Origin: Manis javanica
Taxonomy: Eukaryota > Chordata > Mammalia > Pholidota > Manidae
Reading direction: 5' to 3'
NCBI RefSeq assembly: GCF_040802235.1
Contig: NC_133165.1
Coordinates: 12,681,623-12,745,622 of the forward strand
Length of the DNA stretch: 64,000 bases
Shown in pieces: positions 8,967-21,830 of this stretch (the first letter of the stretch is position 1; the number at the start of each line of letters is the position of its first letter). The notes under the pieces are model-generated. The model was not told the origin of the DNA and did not search any database. It worked only from the letters and a program-made list of their open reading frames with translations. The position numbers were made by a program, and so were the translations under genes.

Positions 8967-10130
8967 ATTTCAGATATGAAATTTCTTAATGATTGAATCT
9001 CCATCTTAAATTTGTCTCTGAGTTCATGAATATTTTCTGAAACTTCATGAGCATCTTTATGATTTTTATTTTGAAACCTCTTTCAGGAAGATTGGTGAGT
9101 TCAGTTTCATTTGGCCCTTTTTTTTGGAGTTTTTGAGATTTTGGTCTGTACCAGGTTCCTTTAACATTCCTATTTGTATGTGGTGCCCTCTAGTGCCCAG
9201 AAGTTCTAGTCTCTGGAGCTGCTCAGCCTCTGGAGTGAAGTTGGGGGTCACAGGGTGGTGGCACTCTTGCCTGTGGGTAGGAAAGAGCTGTTTTCTGCAT
9301 CCTGGCTACAGTGCCTGTCTCCACTGTCAGAGCCAGTGAGCTGAGCACACAGTTGTAAGCCTTTGTGCTTTGCATCTGTAGCTGTCATAGCTGAGGCCTC
9401 CCTGTGGCTAGCCTGATGCCAGGGCAGTGAATGCCAGTTTGAGAACCAGTACCAGTAGACAAGGAGGAAGGTGCAGCAGGCTGTGTATCACAGTGGGTGG
9501 CTTCGGAGCTGAGTAGCCAGCCAGGGGGATGGAGTGCCTGAAGCTCCTGAAAGTTCCCAACCTGCTGGGCAGAGCACATCCAGACAACCTTGTCCACCTC
9601 TTCCTTCTCCTGCACAGCAAGCTCCATGCAAACCCCACCCCTTCAGGATCCCTCTCACTGCTAGGAAGCCTCTCAGACTATCCACCTTTTCTTTGTCTCA
9701 GAGCAGCTGGATATTGATCCCTGTCCTCCACAAATGGCTGGAATCTCAGTCTCTCCAAGCATTCTGCCTATCTTAGCTTTCCAACCCTACTAATCTTCAG
9801 AGCACCATGCAATGTAAGTTTGTGCTCCCAAAGCAGATCTTTAGAGCTGGGTATTCAGAAGTCCTAGGCTTCCACCCACTGCCTGCTCCATTTCCCTTCC
9901 TACTGCAGGTGAGCTGGGGTGAGGGAAGGGCTTGGGTCCCGCTGGGTCACGGTTTTGGTAGTTACCCTGTTTTGTGACATCTGCTCTATTCTCCAAATGT
10001 ATGCAGTCTGGGCAGTCTTCTTTCCTGTTACTCTTTTAGAATTAGTTGTATTAAGTATATTTTCATATTATATGTGATTTTGGAAAGAGTTCTCTGTTTC
10101 ACCTCTCATGCCACAATCTTGAATTGATCC
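8967..10130 (-). mobile_element. LINE-1 (L1-A), 5' part: ORF1 N-term and 5' UTR
   Basis: L1-A continues beyond the ERV target duplication: the rest of the ORF1 N-terminal coiled-coil region (8,967-9,110), then a GC-richer 5' UTR to about 10,130. The far end reads, on the minus strand, like the usual L1 5' end (GGGGGATCAATTCAAG, then GGCATGAGAGGTGAAAC). The 5' UTR is about 80% similar by eye to that of the neighbouring L1-B. L1-A therefore appears near full length before the ERV inserted. Confidence 0.8.
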
Positions 10131-11865
10131 CCCTATTTCAAATTCAAATGATAATCTTGCCAACTAGAGTATACTTGGTTTGTGGGCCTTCTGTTTTATT
10201 GCATTAAATATGTCATACCACTTCCTTCTGGCCTGTAAGATTTCTGTTGAGAAGTCTGCTGATAGCCTGATGGACTTACCTTTATACATGTTCCTTTCTC
10301 TCTCTCCTTGTCTTTGATCTTTGCCATTATAATTATTATATTTCTTGGTTTTTGTCTTCATAGAGTCCCTTGTGTTGGTAGATCTCTGCATTTCCAAGAC
10401 CTTGGAGACTGTTTCCTTCCCCAGATTGGGGAAGTTTTCAGCAATTATTTCCTCAAAGAAACTTTCTATCCCTTTTTCTCTCTCTTCTTCTAGTTCCCCT
10501 ATAATGCAAATATTGTTCAGTTTGTTTTGATCACACAGTTCTCTTATTATTTTTTCATTCCTATAGACCCTTTTTTTTCTATGCCTCAGCCTATTTTGTT
10601 TCTTGTTCTCTAATTTATATTTCATTTACCATCACCTCTACCTCATCTAATTTACTATTAAATCCCTCCATTGTATGTTTCATTTCAGATACCTTATTAT
10701 TCAACTTTTCTGTCTCTTTCTTGAAGTCCTCCCTGAGATCTTGAATATTTTTCTGTAGCTCCATGAGCATGTTTGTAAATTTTATTTTAAAACCTTTATC
10801 AATAACATTGTTGCTTTCAGTTTCATTTAGCCCCTCTTTCTGGTGTTGGTGAATTCTTGATTGCACAAAATTTTTTGCTGTTTCATATTTCTAATGATGA
10901 CTATATAATAGTAACTTTGTGGAAGCAATACCTTTTCTCTAGTGCCCAGAACGTCTACTTTATGGAGCTGCGCAGCACCTGAAGCAATGGTGAGGGTCAC
11001 AAGTGCATGGCTCTGGTACCTACCAGAAGAGAGCTCTTTCCTGCTTCCTGGCTGCTGTGCCTGCCTCCACTGCCAGGGCCAGTGGGCCAAGCATGCAGGG
11101 AGAAGCCTCTATGGTACACCCCTGTAACTGCCCAGGTGAGGCCACCCTCTCATTGACCTGGTGCAATGATGGGGGCAGCGGGTTTGCAAAACAGTGCCAG
11201 CATGGAAGAAGGAGCAGCAGGCTTCATATCACAGTGGGGATTTCAGTGCTGCATTGCTAGCCAGGGGGATGAAGCTCATGATGTCCTCAAAGTTTCCAAC
11301 ATGCTGGGCTGAGTGTGCTGGGATGGATTTGTCCACCTGTCCTTTCTCCTGAGCAGCAAGCTCTGTGTAATCCTTGCCCGTTTATCAGCCCTCTCACTGT
11401 TGGGAAGCCTTTCAAAGTGCCCACCTTTGTTTTGGCCCAGCATGGCCAGTTGTGGATAGCTGTTCTCCATAAGTGGCTGGAATCTCAGCCTCTCCAAGTA
11501 TTCTGCCTGTCTTTGCCTTTTAATCCTCTAATCTCCAGAGCACCATGTAATTTGGGTTTGTGCTCCCAGAGCAGATCTCCAGGGGTGGGTGTTTATCAGT
11601 CCTAGGCTTTTACTTCCTTTCTGCTCCATTTCTCTTCCTCCTGCCTATGAGCTGGTATAGGGAGAGGTCTTGGGTCCCACCAGACCTTAACTTGGCTAAT
11701 TTATTCTTTTCTGTGAGGTTTTCTCTTTTCCCCAGATGTAGGGAGTTTTTTCTGCAGTCTTTGGGTCACTTTTTCAGGATTAGTTGTTTTTGCTGTATTT
11801 TCATGTTATATGTGGTTATGGGAGGTGGTTTCTGCCTCACTTCTCATGCCGCCAAATTTCATATG
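10131..11865 (-). mobile_element. LINE-1 (L1-B): 5' UTR plus ORF1 only
   Basis: A second L1 module in the same orientation abuts L1-A. It has its own 5' UTR (about 11,865-10,870, ending GGCGGCATGAGAAGTGAGGC near 11,850 on the minus strand) and an ORF1. It breaks off inside the ORF1 C-terminal region at about 10,131. No ORF2 or 3' UTR of its own could be assigned. It differs from L1-A enough to be another subfamily and not a recent copy. Confidence 0.78.
10164..10866 (-). pseudogene. L1-B ORF1 (two-frame remnant)
   Basis: Two adjoining open stretches encode L1 ORF1p. The first (10,866-10,615) carries the N-terminal coiled coil, with heptad-like repeats such as LREDFKKETEKLNNKVSEM. The second (10,625-10,164) carries the RRM and C-terminal part, with ENFPNLGKE and the YKGKSIRLSADFS motif. 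A frameshift with a stop separates them near 10,615-10,625. The C-terminal end of ORF1 is missing at the junction with L1-A. Confidence 0.82.
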
Positions 11866-11875
11866 CCTCTTTCAT

Positions 11876-12200
11876 CTCTTATAGTGGTTTTCTTGTGAGT
11901 GGTATCTTGTGATTTTAATTTGCATTCATCAATGACTAATGTTGAGCATCTTTTAATAAACTTTTCATCTGTATATCTTTTTGGTTGAGATTTTTTTAGC
12001 TATTTTATCCATTGCTTTTTGCATTTTATTTTGTTGTTTTTATTGTTGAATTTTGAGTTTATTTCATTTTCTGTATACAAATCCTATTTCAGCTATCTTA
12101 TCTGCAAATATTTTCTCCCAGTCTGTGACTTGTGTTTTGATATTCTAAATTTCATATTCTTAAAAAAGTGTCTTTCACAAATCAAAATATTTTTGCATTT
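11876..12200 (-). mobile_element. old L1 fragment (outer layer of nest, part 2)
   Basis: Antisense L1 phrases resume here ('gattttaatttgcat' near 11,911, 'gttgagcatctttt' near 11,941, 'atattttctcccagtctgtgact' near 12,108). They continue the old L1 broken off near 900. The order matches one ancient L1 interrupted by the 901-11,865 block. Confidence 0.7.
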
Positions 12201-15200
12201 TGTTTTTATTTTTTTGTTTTTTGGTATGTGGAAAGAAATCACAAAGCTTCAAAACTGAAAGTGTGGATATGTATTTAAATCCAGCACATCTTAATAATTT
12301 GGTGGATCATTATTATTAATCATTCAAGATAGTTATGCTTATTGAGTTATATTTTCACATTTACTCATTTTATTCATGTAGGAAAGAATGTTCTTATATA
12401 TAACTTGTTTTAGCTATGTGGTTGGTCAATTCATTTTATAGCCCCAAGACAGTTTTATTCTGTAAAATGTGAATAATAATCTTAAATGTTTTCTTTACTT
12501 CTTAAATAATTGCAAAAGTGAAAGAAATTTATAATTATAAAGTTCTATAAGTGAAAAAGTATTACTCTAATTGCTATGGTTATATCATCATGTGGAAAAT
12601 TTACAGCTAGGGAAAATAGCGAAATATTATTGCCCCCGTATTTGGTCCTTACTTCAGACTAATCAGGTGAAAAATGTGTACTTCTAGAAATTACACAACT
12701 TTCCTGTTTAGATACTTAGTATTTGGTTCTCATTTCTCCTCACAACCACATTATTGCTTTAGAATGTCAGAACATGCTACTGAAAGCAGTATAAATTCTT
12801 CAATTGGAATAAATACTCAGGCTTGGGGAAAGTATGGAAAAAGAGCATTCACATCTGCTAATACTAGTTTGGTATGTATTACAGATTGAAACAGAAAGTC
12901 ATTAAGGGTGTCAGTTTTCATCTCAGCCATACCTAATTTCATAATACAAAAGAAAATGAAATTTAAAATCTATTATTTTTATTAAATTATGGCTTTAAAA
13001 CTCATCTGAAAAATATTAAAGAGAGATATATTTTAAGAATTCCTAACTGAAATTTTACTTAGAAAGACAGGAGTAACTCCAACTAACCTCTGCATGATCA
13101 GGCCTTGTGGTTTGACAAATTGTCCCAAAGCCAGCAAAATAGGGAATTTTAAGAGAGCCAACTTTACAACTTGCCAATGGATTCTCCTGTTTAAAATATA
13201 TATACAGGGCTTCCAAAAAGCTAAATAAGAGAAGTCTATTTATAATAATTATCCTCATATCATCATTTTAGTCTTGATGACTCACAGGTGTAGGAACCTT
13301 ATTTTGGATCCTGTAGCTTTCTGATTCCACACGTGGAAAAGCAGCTGCCCTTCAAAATATTTGATGTGATGATGCTTAAATCATCCAAGAAGAAATTCAA
13401 GACTTAGTGGTAGGCCAAGATCAGTAAAAACCCCAAAATAATCTCGAGATTAATGAAAGAAACCTCATGTAATCTTTAAAAGTATTTCAGTAGCAAAGAA
13501 TTAGAACTATCATATCTAAAATTACAGCAAGCAAATTATATAGGCAGCCAGTATTTTGAAAATGTATTAAATGGCAAGAGTATATTGGCTTTTCTGTATG
13601 TGAAATCTTATAGACACCTAACTTAAAAAGCATTTGCAAAATAGAAAGATGTACATACAATAACAACATCACGTAAGTTTAGTCAGAGTATGTCACAAAA
13701 TGTCAACACTGGAAGACATTATGTACATGTTGAAGGGTAGTTCAGGAACACTCAAGTTTAACTGAAAAAATTCATGTTTATGCCTGACTTTGTATAGCCT
13801 AACTTGTTTTGCACATCCAAATAAAATTCAAATCTGAGAATAATACAACAGGTTTATTGGGACAACGTTAGTTAATTACTTCAAAATCTTGGCACCTTCT
13901 CATACCCCAGCCACTTCTATAGCAATAATTTTATGAAAACTTTGACCAGCTTATGCAGATGTAATTGGATAACACTTCATTTCAAGTGAGCCATATTCCT
14001 GCTACTTCCAGCCCTGGAGTTTCCCTGAAACTATGGCAAGAACACACATGAGAATTTGCCCGACACTCACATATGTTCAAATCAGAAATAGGCAATCATC
14101 AAACCCAAGAAGCCAACTTTGGCCAGTGCGGTATGAGAACAGATAGATGAATATGTCCTTATTCTGGTCCCTCTGAGGTATGCTGCATAAGGCCTCTTAT
14201 CAGATCCTCATGGGATAAAACACTAGATGCCTGTAGCATTGAACAAATTCATATAACATCCTTGTATTGGCCTTTTTACTTTTCTTATTTCACTCTCCAT
14301 GTCCTGAATTTTTGCTCTCTGAGATCATATCTTCTCAAGGTTTTTAATAGCTTAGACTAAGATAGGTACTATTAGGTTAAGATAGGTATCATTGCTGTTT
14401 TTGTGCCTTGTGGGGTGAGGAGAAACAACTCAGAGTCTTGCACACTTCCAGATCTTTCAACATATGCTGACTATAAACAATCGAAGTATTCACCAGCAAA
14501 CACAAAAAAGAACCAAATTCCTAATTAAAACACAGTAATTATTTACTGTATAAACAGATGACAAATACACATATTAAAAGATGCTGACTTTATAAGAAGC
14601 TCATTTTATAGTAAAAATATACTTTAAAATGACATTTCCAGATCTAAGTTTGGAAATCGCTAATGTGCCGCATTAATTGCTTATGTTGAATTCTAAACCT
14701 TCAAAATAAGGAAAGATTCACTGCAAAAAAGATGTGCAAAAGTACTGATTATTTTTTAGATGAGATTTATACTACATCTTTTAAGGATAATACCATTATC
14801 CTTAAAAGAGATTTATATTTAAATAGCAATTGCTTAGAGCATTAAATGATTCAGTTTTCAAAATATCCATTTTTAGCAGATGTTTTAAAAAACGTGTCTA
14901 TTGTATGAAGCAATGAACTCCTTATCTGCCTTATAATAGCATCATTAGTTCTCAGTAAAATGTCTTCCCATCATGTTAAGATCCTTTATTTAGATAGCTA
15001 TAAACATATTTTGATGTGTTTACATTATTGTTAAATGTCATGTATTTTCCCTTTGTAAAAGGCATCCTCTTTGAGGAAAGAGCATACCAAACACTGAGAA
15101 CTTAAATAGTAAAATGACATATTGCATATTATCTTCATGTAGAAATATATTAGGTTTTGGCCCCACTTTTGCAATCAGTTTTCAAGAGTTTAAGTTACCA

Positions 15201-16870
15201 TGAGGACACAGTTACTATTGCTTATTGATTTAAAGGATTGTCAGCCTACCATAGTATTATAACCAGTAAAATTTTCTGTGGTGTAATTATGCCTATTTAA
15301 ATACTATCTCAATATACTTAGGGGAAAAAGGGAGGAATAAAAACAAAACTTGGTCTATATCATTCATTCTTCGTTTTTTTTTTCTCTCTCCCTTCCTCTC
15401 CCCAACCCAGCCCCCACACCAGCATATGAACACTGAAGAAAGACATGGAAAGCCAGGGGTGGGAAATGCATTAACTGATGGAGGATTTTCGCTAAACAAC
15501 TAACAATTCAATGGTGGTGAAAGGAAAGCTTAGGAGATAAGGAAAAAGATACAGACACATGTGCATATTGCTTAGAAAGAAATACACAAAGTAACAGAGT
15601 CTGTCAAATCAATTCATATTTCAAATAAAAAACTTAAAAAAACTTCAACATGGATCTCAATTAGCACACAGAACTATTGAAAAATATTCAGCGTATCATG
15701 GTAGTCATGGCCTTGGAGGAAAAGGCATAAACAAGAGAGAAAGCCTTAAAAACAAATATCCCCAAGTCCCTTATATTTAATTATTCACGTGACCCTTAGA
15801 TTTGTCAAGCAGATAAAAAAAATGCAGCACAAGAAGACCTTGAAAATACTCTGTTTTGTCAATTGGATTTATGTTAAGGAAATAATCCACAGATGTACAA
15901 AAAGGAGGGGAACAGTCCGCGATTACAAGAATGAAGATTAATTCAAGTATTCCTCCAGAACTTTGAAAGAATATTTATTTTCTATGGGAAATACCATTTT
16001 AGGTGACTCATTTTCCCCTGCAATTTTTAGAAACCCATCCTTGTGTTTCTGAATCTTCTGAATTTATACACACAAGGGAGGAAAATCCCTTTGGTGATTC
16101 CACCCCACACTATACAAAAATTAAGGGGGAAAAGCATCTGCATTGCAAATAACTTTACATATAAAATTTTAATGGTCAAGAGCCATTTGGACAAGATATG
16201 TCGGAGTTTAAGATGACACTGTCTGGTCTAGTAAAGGGATAGTCATGCTGTAGCAAAGCCCATTGGCTATTGTGTTGTTCCTGGGACAATGCACGCTGAG
16301 AAAGAAGATGGCCCTGCAGCTCTTTGGCACGTAACCTGAACACATGGGAAAATTATCTTTCTGTTCAGTGTTTGCCATGAAAAAGCATATGATCAGATTT
16401 ATGGTTCATATGTTTTGTAGACATATGATATATATAAATATAATTTTAAAATATATATGTATAATTTGTTTTACATATATATATATAGATCTGTATAGAT
16501 CTGCCTGTCATTATGAGTGTCACTACGGCTTCCCAATTTTATTTCTCTTTTGTTCTCTTACCCAAATTTTGCCATTCTTATTTGCTATTGTAACACCCAG
16601 AAATTCTTTCTTGTATACATTTGCAAATAAATAAAAACCAAATAAAAATAAAATTACTTATGAAACATTTCATAGGTCACCCCCATGTTGTATTCACAGT
16701 TTCATGTTAAATTTCAGAAAAATCACTTGTCTTCAATATATGTAGGAAACAGTAGACATTGCACTATATACTTAAGACATTCATAGAAATTATCAGTACC
16801 TTATATAAAAAGACAGATAGGCAACAAAATCTCATTTATCATCAAATAGTTGGCCATTTTCTCCTCCAAC
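12201..16870. other. unassigned intergenic sequence
   Basis: AT-rich sequence with no credible exon, long frame or clear repeat. Small items noted: a CT-rich stretch at 15,365-15,415 and an AT-rich patch of TATA-type repeats at 16,425-16,490. Short open frames are of the length expected by chance. Confidence 0.5.
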
Positions 16871-18475
16871 AGTTCACACATTCTTTTTTTTTTATTTTGG
16901 TATCATTAATGTAAAATTACATGAGCAACATTATGGTTACTAGACTCCCCCCATTATCAAGTCCCCACCACATACCCCATTACAGTCACTGTCCATCAGA
17001 GTAGTAAGATGCTGTAGAATCACCCCTTGTCTTCTCTGTGTTGTACTGACTTCCCTGCGCCTCCCTGCCATATTATGTGTGCTAATTGTAATGCCTCTTA
17101 TTCCCCCTTATCCCTCCCTTCCCACTCAACCCTCCCCAGGCCCTTTCCCTTTGGTAACTGTTAGTCCATTCTTGGGTTTTGTGAGTTTGCTGCTGTTTTG
17201 TTCCTTCAGTTTTTTCTTTGTTCTTATGCTCCACACATGAGTGAAATCATTTGATACTTATCTTTCTCCACCTGGCTTATTTCACTGAGCATAATACCCT
17301 GTAGCTCCAACCATGTTGTTGCAAATGGTAGGATTTGTTTTCTTCTTATGGCTGAATAATATTCCATTGTCTATATGTACCACATCATCTTTATCCATTC
17401 ATCTACTGATGGACACTTAGGTTGCTTACATTTCTTGGCTATTGTAAATAGTGTTGCGATAAACATAGGGGTGCATATGTCTTCTTCAAACTGGGCTCCT
17501 GCATTCTTAGGGTAAATTCCTAGGCATGGAATTCCTGGGTCAAATAGTATTTCCATTTTGAGTTTTTTTAGGAACCTCCATACTGCTTTCCACAATGGTT
17601 GAACTAATTTACATTCCCACGTGTAGGAGGGTTCCCATTTCTCCACATCCTCTTCAACATTTTTTGTTGTTTGTCTTTTGGATGCTGGCGATACTTACTG
17701 ATGTGCGGTGATACTCACTGTGGTTTTAATTTGCATTTCTCTGATGATTAGCAATGTGGAACATATTTTCTTGTGCCTGTTGGCCATCTGAATTTCTTCT
17801 TTGGAGAAGTGTCTGTTCAGATTTTCTGCCCATTTTTTAATTGGATTATTTGCTTTTTGTTTGTTGAGGTGTGTGAGCTCTTTATATATTTTAGATGTCA
17901 ACCTCTTATCAGATATGTCATTTATGAATATATTCTCCCATACTGTAGGATTCCTTTTTGTTCTCTTGATGGTGTTCTTTGCTGTACAGAAGCTTTTCTG
18001 CTTGATATATTTCCACTTGTTCGCTTCTACTTTTGTTTCCCTTGCCCAAGGAGATATGTTCATGCAGGAGATGCTCATGTTTATGTCCAAGAGATTTTTG
18101 CCTATGTTTTTTTCTAAGAGTTTTATGGTTTCATGACTTGCATTCAAGTCTTTGATCCATTTCAAATTTACTTTTGTGTATGGGGTTAGACAATTATCCA
18201 GTTTCATTCTCCGCATTTAGATGTCTAGTTTTACCAAAACCAGTTGTTGAAGAGTCTGTCATTTCCCCCATTATATATCCATGGCTCCTTTATCGTATTT
18301 TAATTGACCATATATGTTTGGGTTAATATCTAGACTCTCTATTCTGTTCCACTGGTCTGTGGGTCTGTTCTTGTGCCAGTACCAAATTGTCTTGATTACT
18401 GTGGCTTTGTAGTAGAGCTTGAAGTTGGGAAGTGAGATCCCCCCTGCTTTATTCTTCCTTAGTTCACATATTCTT
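16871..18475 (-). mobile_element. 5'-truncated LINE-1 with target duplications
   Basis: A minus-strand L1 of about 1.57 kb (16,886-18,460) contains the ORF2 C-terminal region and the 3' UTR, with a run of A (T on the plus strand) at 16,884-16,892. It is flanked by a 15-bp target duplication, agttcacacattctt at 16,871 and agttcacatattctt at 18,461, with one mismatch. Open stretches at 18,271-18,498, 17,695-18,216 and 17,371-17,646 encode consecutive ORF2p pieces (for example [19 protein letters not shown] and MFIATLFTIAKKCKQPKCPS), in more than one frame. It is 5'-truncated and dead. Confidence 0.93.
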
Positions 18476-21019
18476 GAATAGTGAGTTGACAAAATCATGA
18501 TTTTGGCTAGACTGTGCTACATAACATTCTTAGGAAAAAAATAATGCAACTTGAAATGCTAAATCAAAGATGTAGAAGATAGGGAATAGGAAGATGCCAT
18601 TTTTAATAGTGCAGTAAATTTTTGGCTTGAGGCTAGGGGTTATTTGTTTTCCTGTACTCTCTGCTAAGTATTTCGTGTCATCTGCTCAATGTAGAAACGT
18701 GGTAAACATTGAAATGGTTGAATAATGGCCTTCTTGTTGGAACAATTCCCTTCAATATTTTAAAGACTTGATTTTAAGATTAAAAAGAGAAGAGATCATC
18801 TTTCCTTTTTCCTATTGTACTTTGTGATGGCCTGCTATATGTTAGATGCAGAATTTGTGTTTTACAGTTTCCCAGTTACTTTGGATATTTTTTATGCATT
18901 AAATATGATGACATCTAGAGACTGATCATGTTCAATGTGTTCATGCAATTAATGTCCCAAATTGATTAACAATAATGAGATAAAGAATATTCTTAAAATG
19001 AATTGAATTGTACTACTGCTTGGAGTTTGGACAAGTGAAAATATATGTGTACAATGAAATGACTATATCACCATATTAATTTAAGAAAGAGTTATAGTTT
19101 TCTTACCTTATTGGGTATATTTTTGTAAACTTCCCATTTCCTTAGTGAATGGTGCTGATGTTACAGAACTATTTCCACAAGGTTATAGTGAGTCATTCAA
19201 AACACCTTTTGAAAAAAGAATGATTTTGGTTCAAACCTCTGGGTGTGTGGTATATATAGTTAGTATATGTTCAAAATGAATTCCATACAGGTATTCACAG
19301 TGATGTATATAGAATTAGAGCGTAGTTTTAATTTAAAATATTAATTTTTAATAGCATATTATGCAATCAGGTGAAACTAAAGGATAGTTAATGAATTGCT
19401 TGCTGCAGTTTGACTAAAATTCTGCAGAAAAAAAGGTACTTTCAGGTTTTTTAGCAAGCTATAATGTTATAATTGTTGAAAGCTTTCAACACAAAATGCA
19501 AATTGCTGCAGGTTTTTTTCAGTGACTACAAACTTGGAACCACAAGAGTTTTCATCTATATTCCTGAGGCTTTAAGTTCAATTAAACTAAAAATGTGTGA
19601 AGCCAAATACAATCTCTATCAATTGTTATGCCCATGGGTATTTTGTTAGAAATTTACATCCACCTACATTTCAGATTCATTTACAATTGGCTAATTAAAA
19701 GTTTCTTAGTAAAGCTTTTTTTGGCACCATGAAGACTTAAAAACTCTTAAAAATCACCATCCATGTGTCATTTCTTCCTCTTGTTAGTGAACCCACACTG
19801 TGTGTGTGTGTGTGTGTATTTGTGTTGCTGTTTAAGTGAAAAAAGGAATATTCAGCCTGAGCATGAATGCAAATTATGTCAACCATTTAAAAAGTATTTT
19901 AATTCAGAGATAAGTGAATTAAATAAAGTTTTCTCCAATTTTTCCCCTAAAGAAATTTAAAAATATTTACACTGTGTTTCATTTTAGGCGCATTGTAAAA
20001 TTCATTTAGGGTCCAAGAAAAAATTGAGAAACAAATGCAAGTTGTTTTACACAACACAGAAGCGTGTACCAAGAAGACCAAGTGATCCAATATTCAAAGA
20101 ATAAAAAATCCTTTGCATTTTGTAAAGTACAAAGTAGTATTTTTTGTATTATACAGCAAACTTATTATAATTCTTATAAATGAACCCAAATAAATTAAGA
20201 GATAAATAAATAAAGAATCTAAATTAAAAATATATATCCTAGAGAAATATTTTTCAATTAAGTATCTTCTAAATTTCCACAGTACTTGTCTATATTTAAA
20301 ACCCAATTCTTGAAATTACATAAAAATTGAATATGCTGTACTAAAAGCATTTTTCTGATGCATACAGTTCCACTTTCAGAGCTTTCGAAAACATGTTTCC
20401 CTATAAATTAAACATTTTGCACAGTGGTATTCATGTTTACATATAGGGGGAGTACTTGAATAAACCTTTGACTTTTTCTGCAGCAAAATTTTGTTAGAAC
20501 ATTAGAGTCAAATAACATGAATGTAAAATGGCAGCTTCTCTCTCTCCTGAATTCATTTGTGTTTTCACCACCCTCTACATCACACACAGAAGTGCATGAG
20601 TTCATACATGTGACTACAAAGGTAACCCTCCACAAATGCACATAATACACTGTAGATGACAGTTACATCTGAGGAACAAAGTCAGCCCTAATTAACTGCA
20701 TATTCCTTCTTAATATTTATGACATGCATCTATGTATGTATTCCATGTTTATATTTGTTTATAAAAATTGCTTACATGGTCAATGATGATGGATTAAAGT
20801 GAATAGTTATCTTTTTATTTCTAAAGGTTAGTGATTACACATGGTAATGATTCCCATGGGGTTATTTTGGAACCTACTAATTATTTCTTCATTTTGTTGG
20901 TGGAAAAAAAACCAACCTTTACTAAAATTCTAATATTGTAATAATAATAGTAACCTAAAATGTAAATTATACACATTTCTATCATCTCATAAAATCCATT
21001 TATTTTTCCATGTAAGCTT
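18476..21019. other. unassigned intergenic sequence with a (TG)n run
   Basis: AT-rich sequence without a recognisable gene. A (TG)n microsatellite of about 20 bp lies at 19,799-19,818. No open frame exceeds chance length. Confidence 0.5.
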
Positions 21020-21830
21020 CTATTTATTCATTGCATGTCGAGTATCATGTGTGCTGTTTTATTTTAGCACTTTAAATTTGCATTCCATTATCTTCTAGCC
21101 TCTTCTTTTTGGTCATGCCTGTATTATTTTTTTATGAGTTTATAAGTCATATTATTTTTTTGTGCAGCATTTATGATTTTTTTTCTTTTGACTTTTAGCA
21201 GTTTAACTGCTAGTTTTTATTTTCTTTGAATTTTTCCTGTATGGAATTTGCTGATCTTGGATATGTAAGTGAATGTTTTTTGGCTCATTTAGAGAAAATT
21301 TTAGACATTATTTCTTCAAATATAATTTTATGCCCTATTTTTCCTCTTCCATACTTTCTGGAACTCATATAACACATATGCTAAAATACTTGACATTGTG
21401 TCTCATGTCTCTGAGGACCTGCCTTCAAGTTAATGTTTCTCAGTTTTTTTTTTTCTGCATCTCAACATGGATGTTCCCTGTTTTTTGATCTTTAGTTTCA
21501 CTGATCTTTTACTTTGCCGTCTCCACTTACTATTAAGACAATCCAGGAGATGGATTTTTTACTTCATTATTGTGTTTCTTGGCCCTAAAATTTAAATTTG
21601 GGTGTTTTAGTTTTAGTTATTGTTTTTAAATAATATCCATTTCCCTACTGATATTTTCCATTTTTTCCTTGTCTTGGCTATTTCCTCCTTTACGTATAGA
21701 ACATATATATTGTAGCTATTTTAAAGTCTTCTGTTAACTTCAATACCTAGAGCATATTTTTTATATTTGGGGGATTTTAAGAAAAAGAAACAGCATATGA
21801 TTTTACACCTCAACAAAGAAGTTTCCCGTT
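21020..21830 (-). mobile_element. possible ancient L1 fragment
   Basis: The plus strand has phrases typical of antisense L1 ORF1 or flanking sequence ('atttcttcaaatataattttatgcc', 'ggaactcatataacacatatg', 'tgtctctgaggacctgcc'). They are degenerate and discontinuous. Assignment rests on pattern alone. Confidence 0.5.

Noticed and set aside
15293..15499. Minus-strand frame over a CT-rich stretch
   Set aside because: It is low-complexity sequence with no homology signal.
19799..19818. Possible CRISPR-like or regulatory repeat
   Set aside because: It is a plain (TG)n microsatellite. There is no repeat-spacer structure anywhere, and the window is mammalian.
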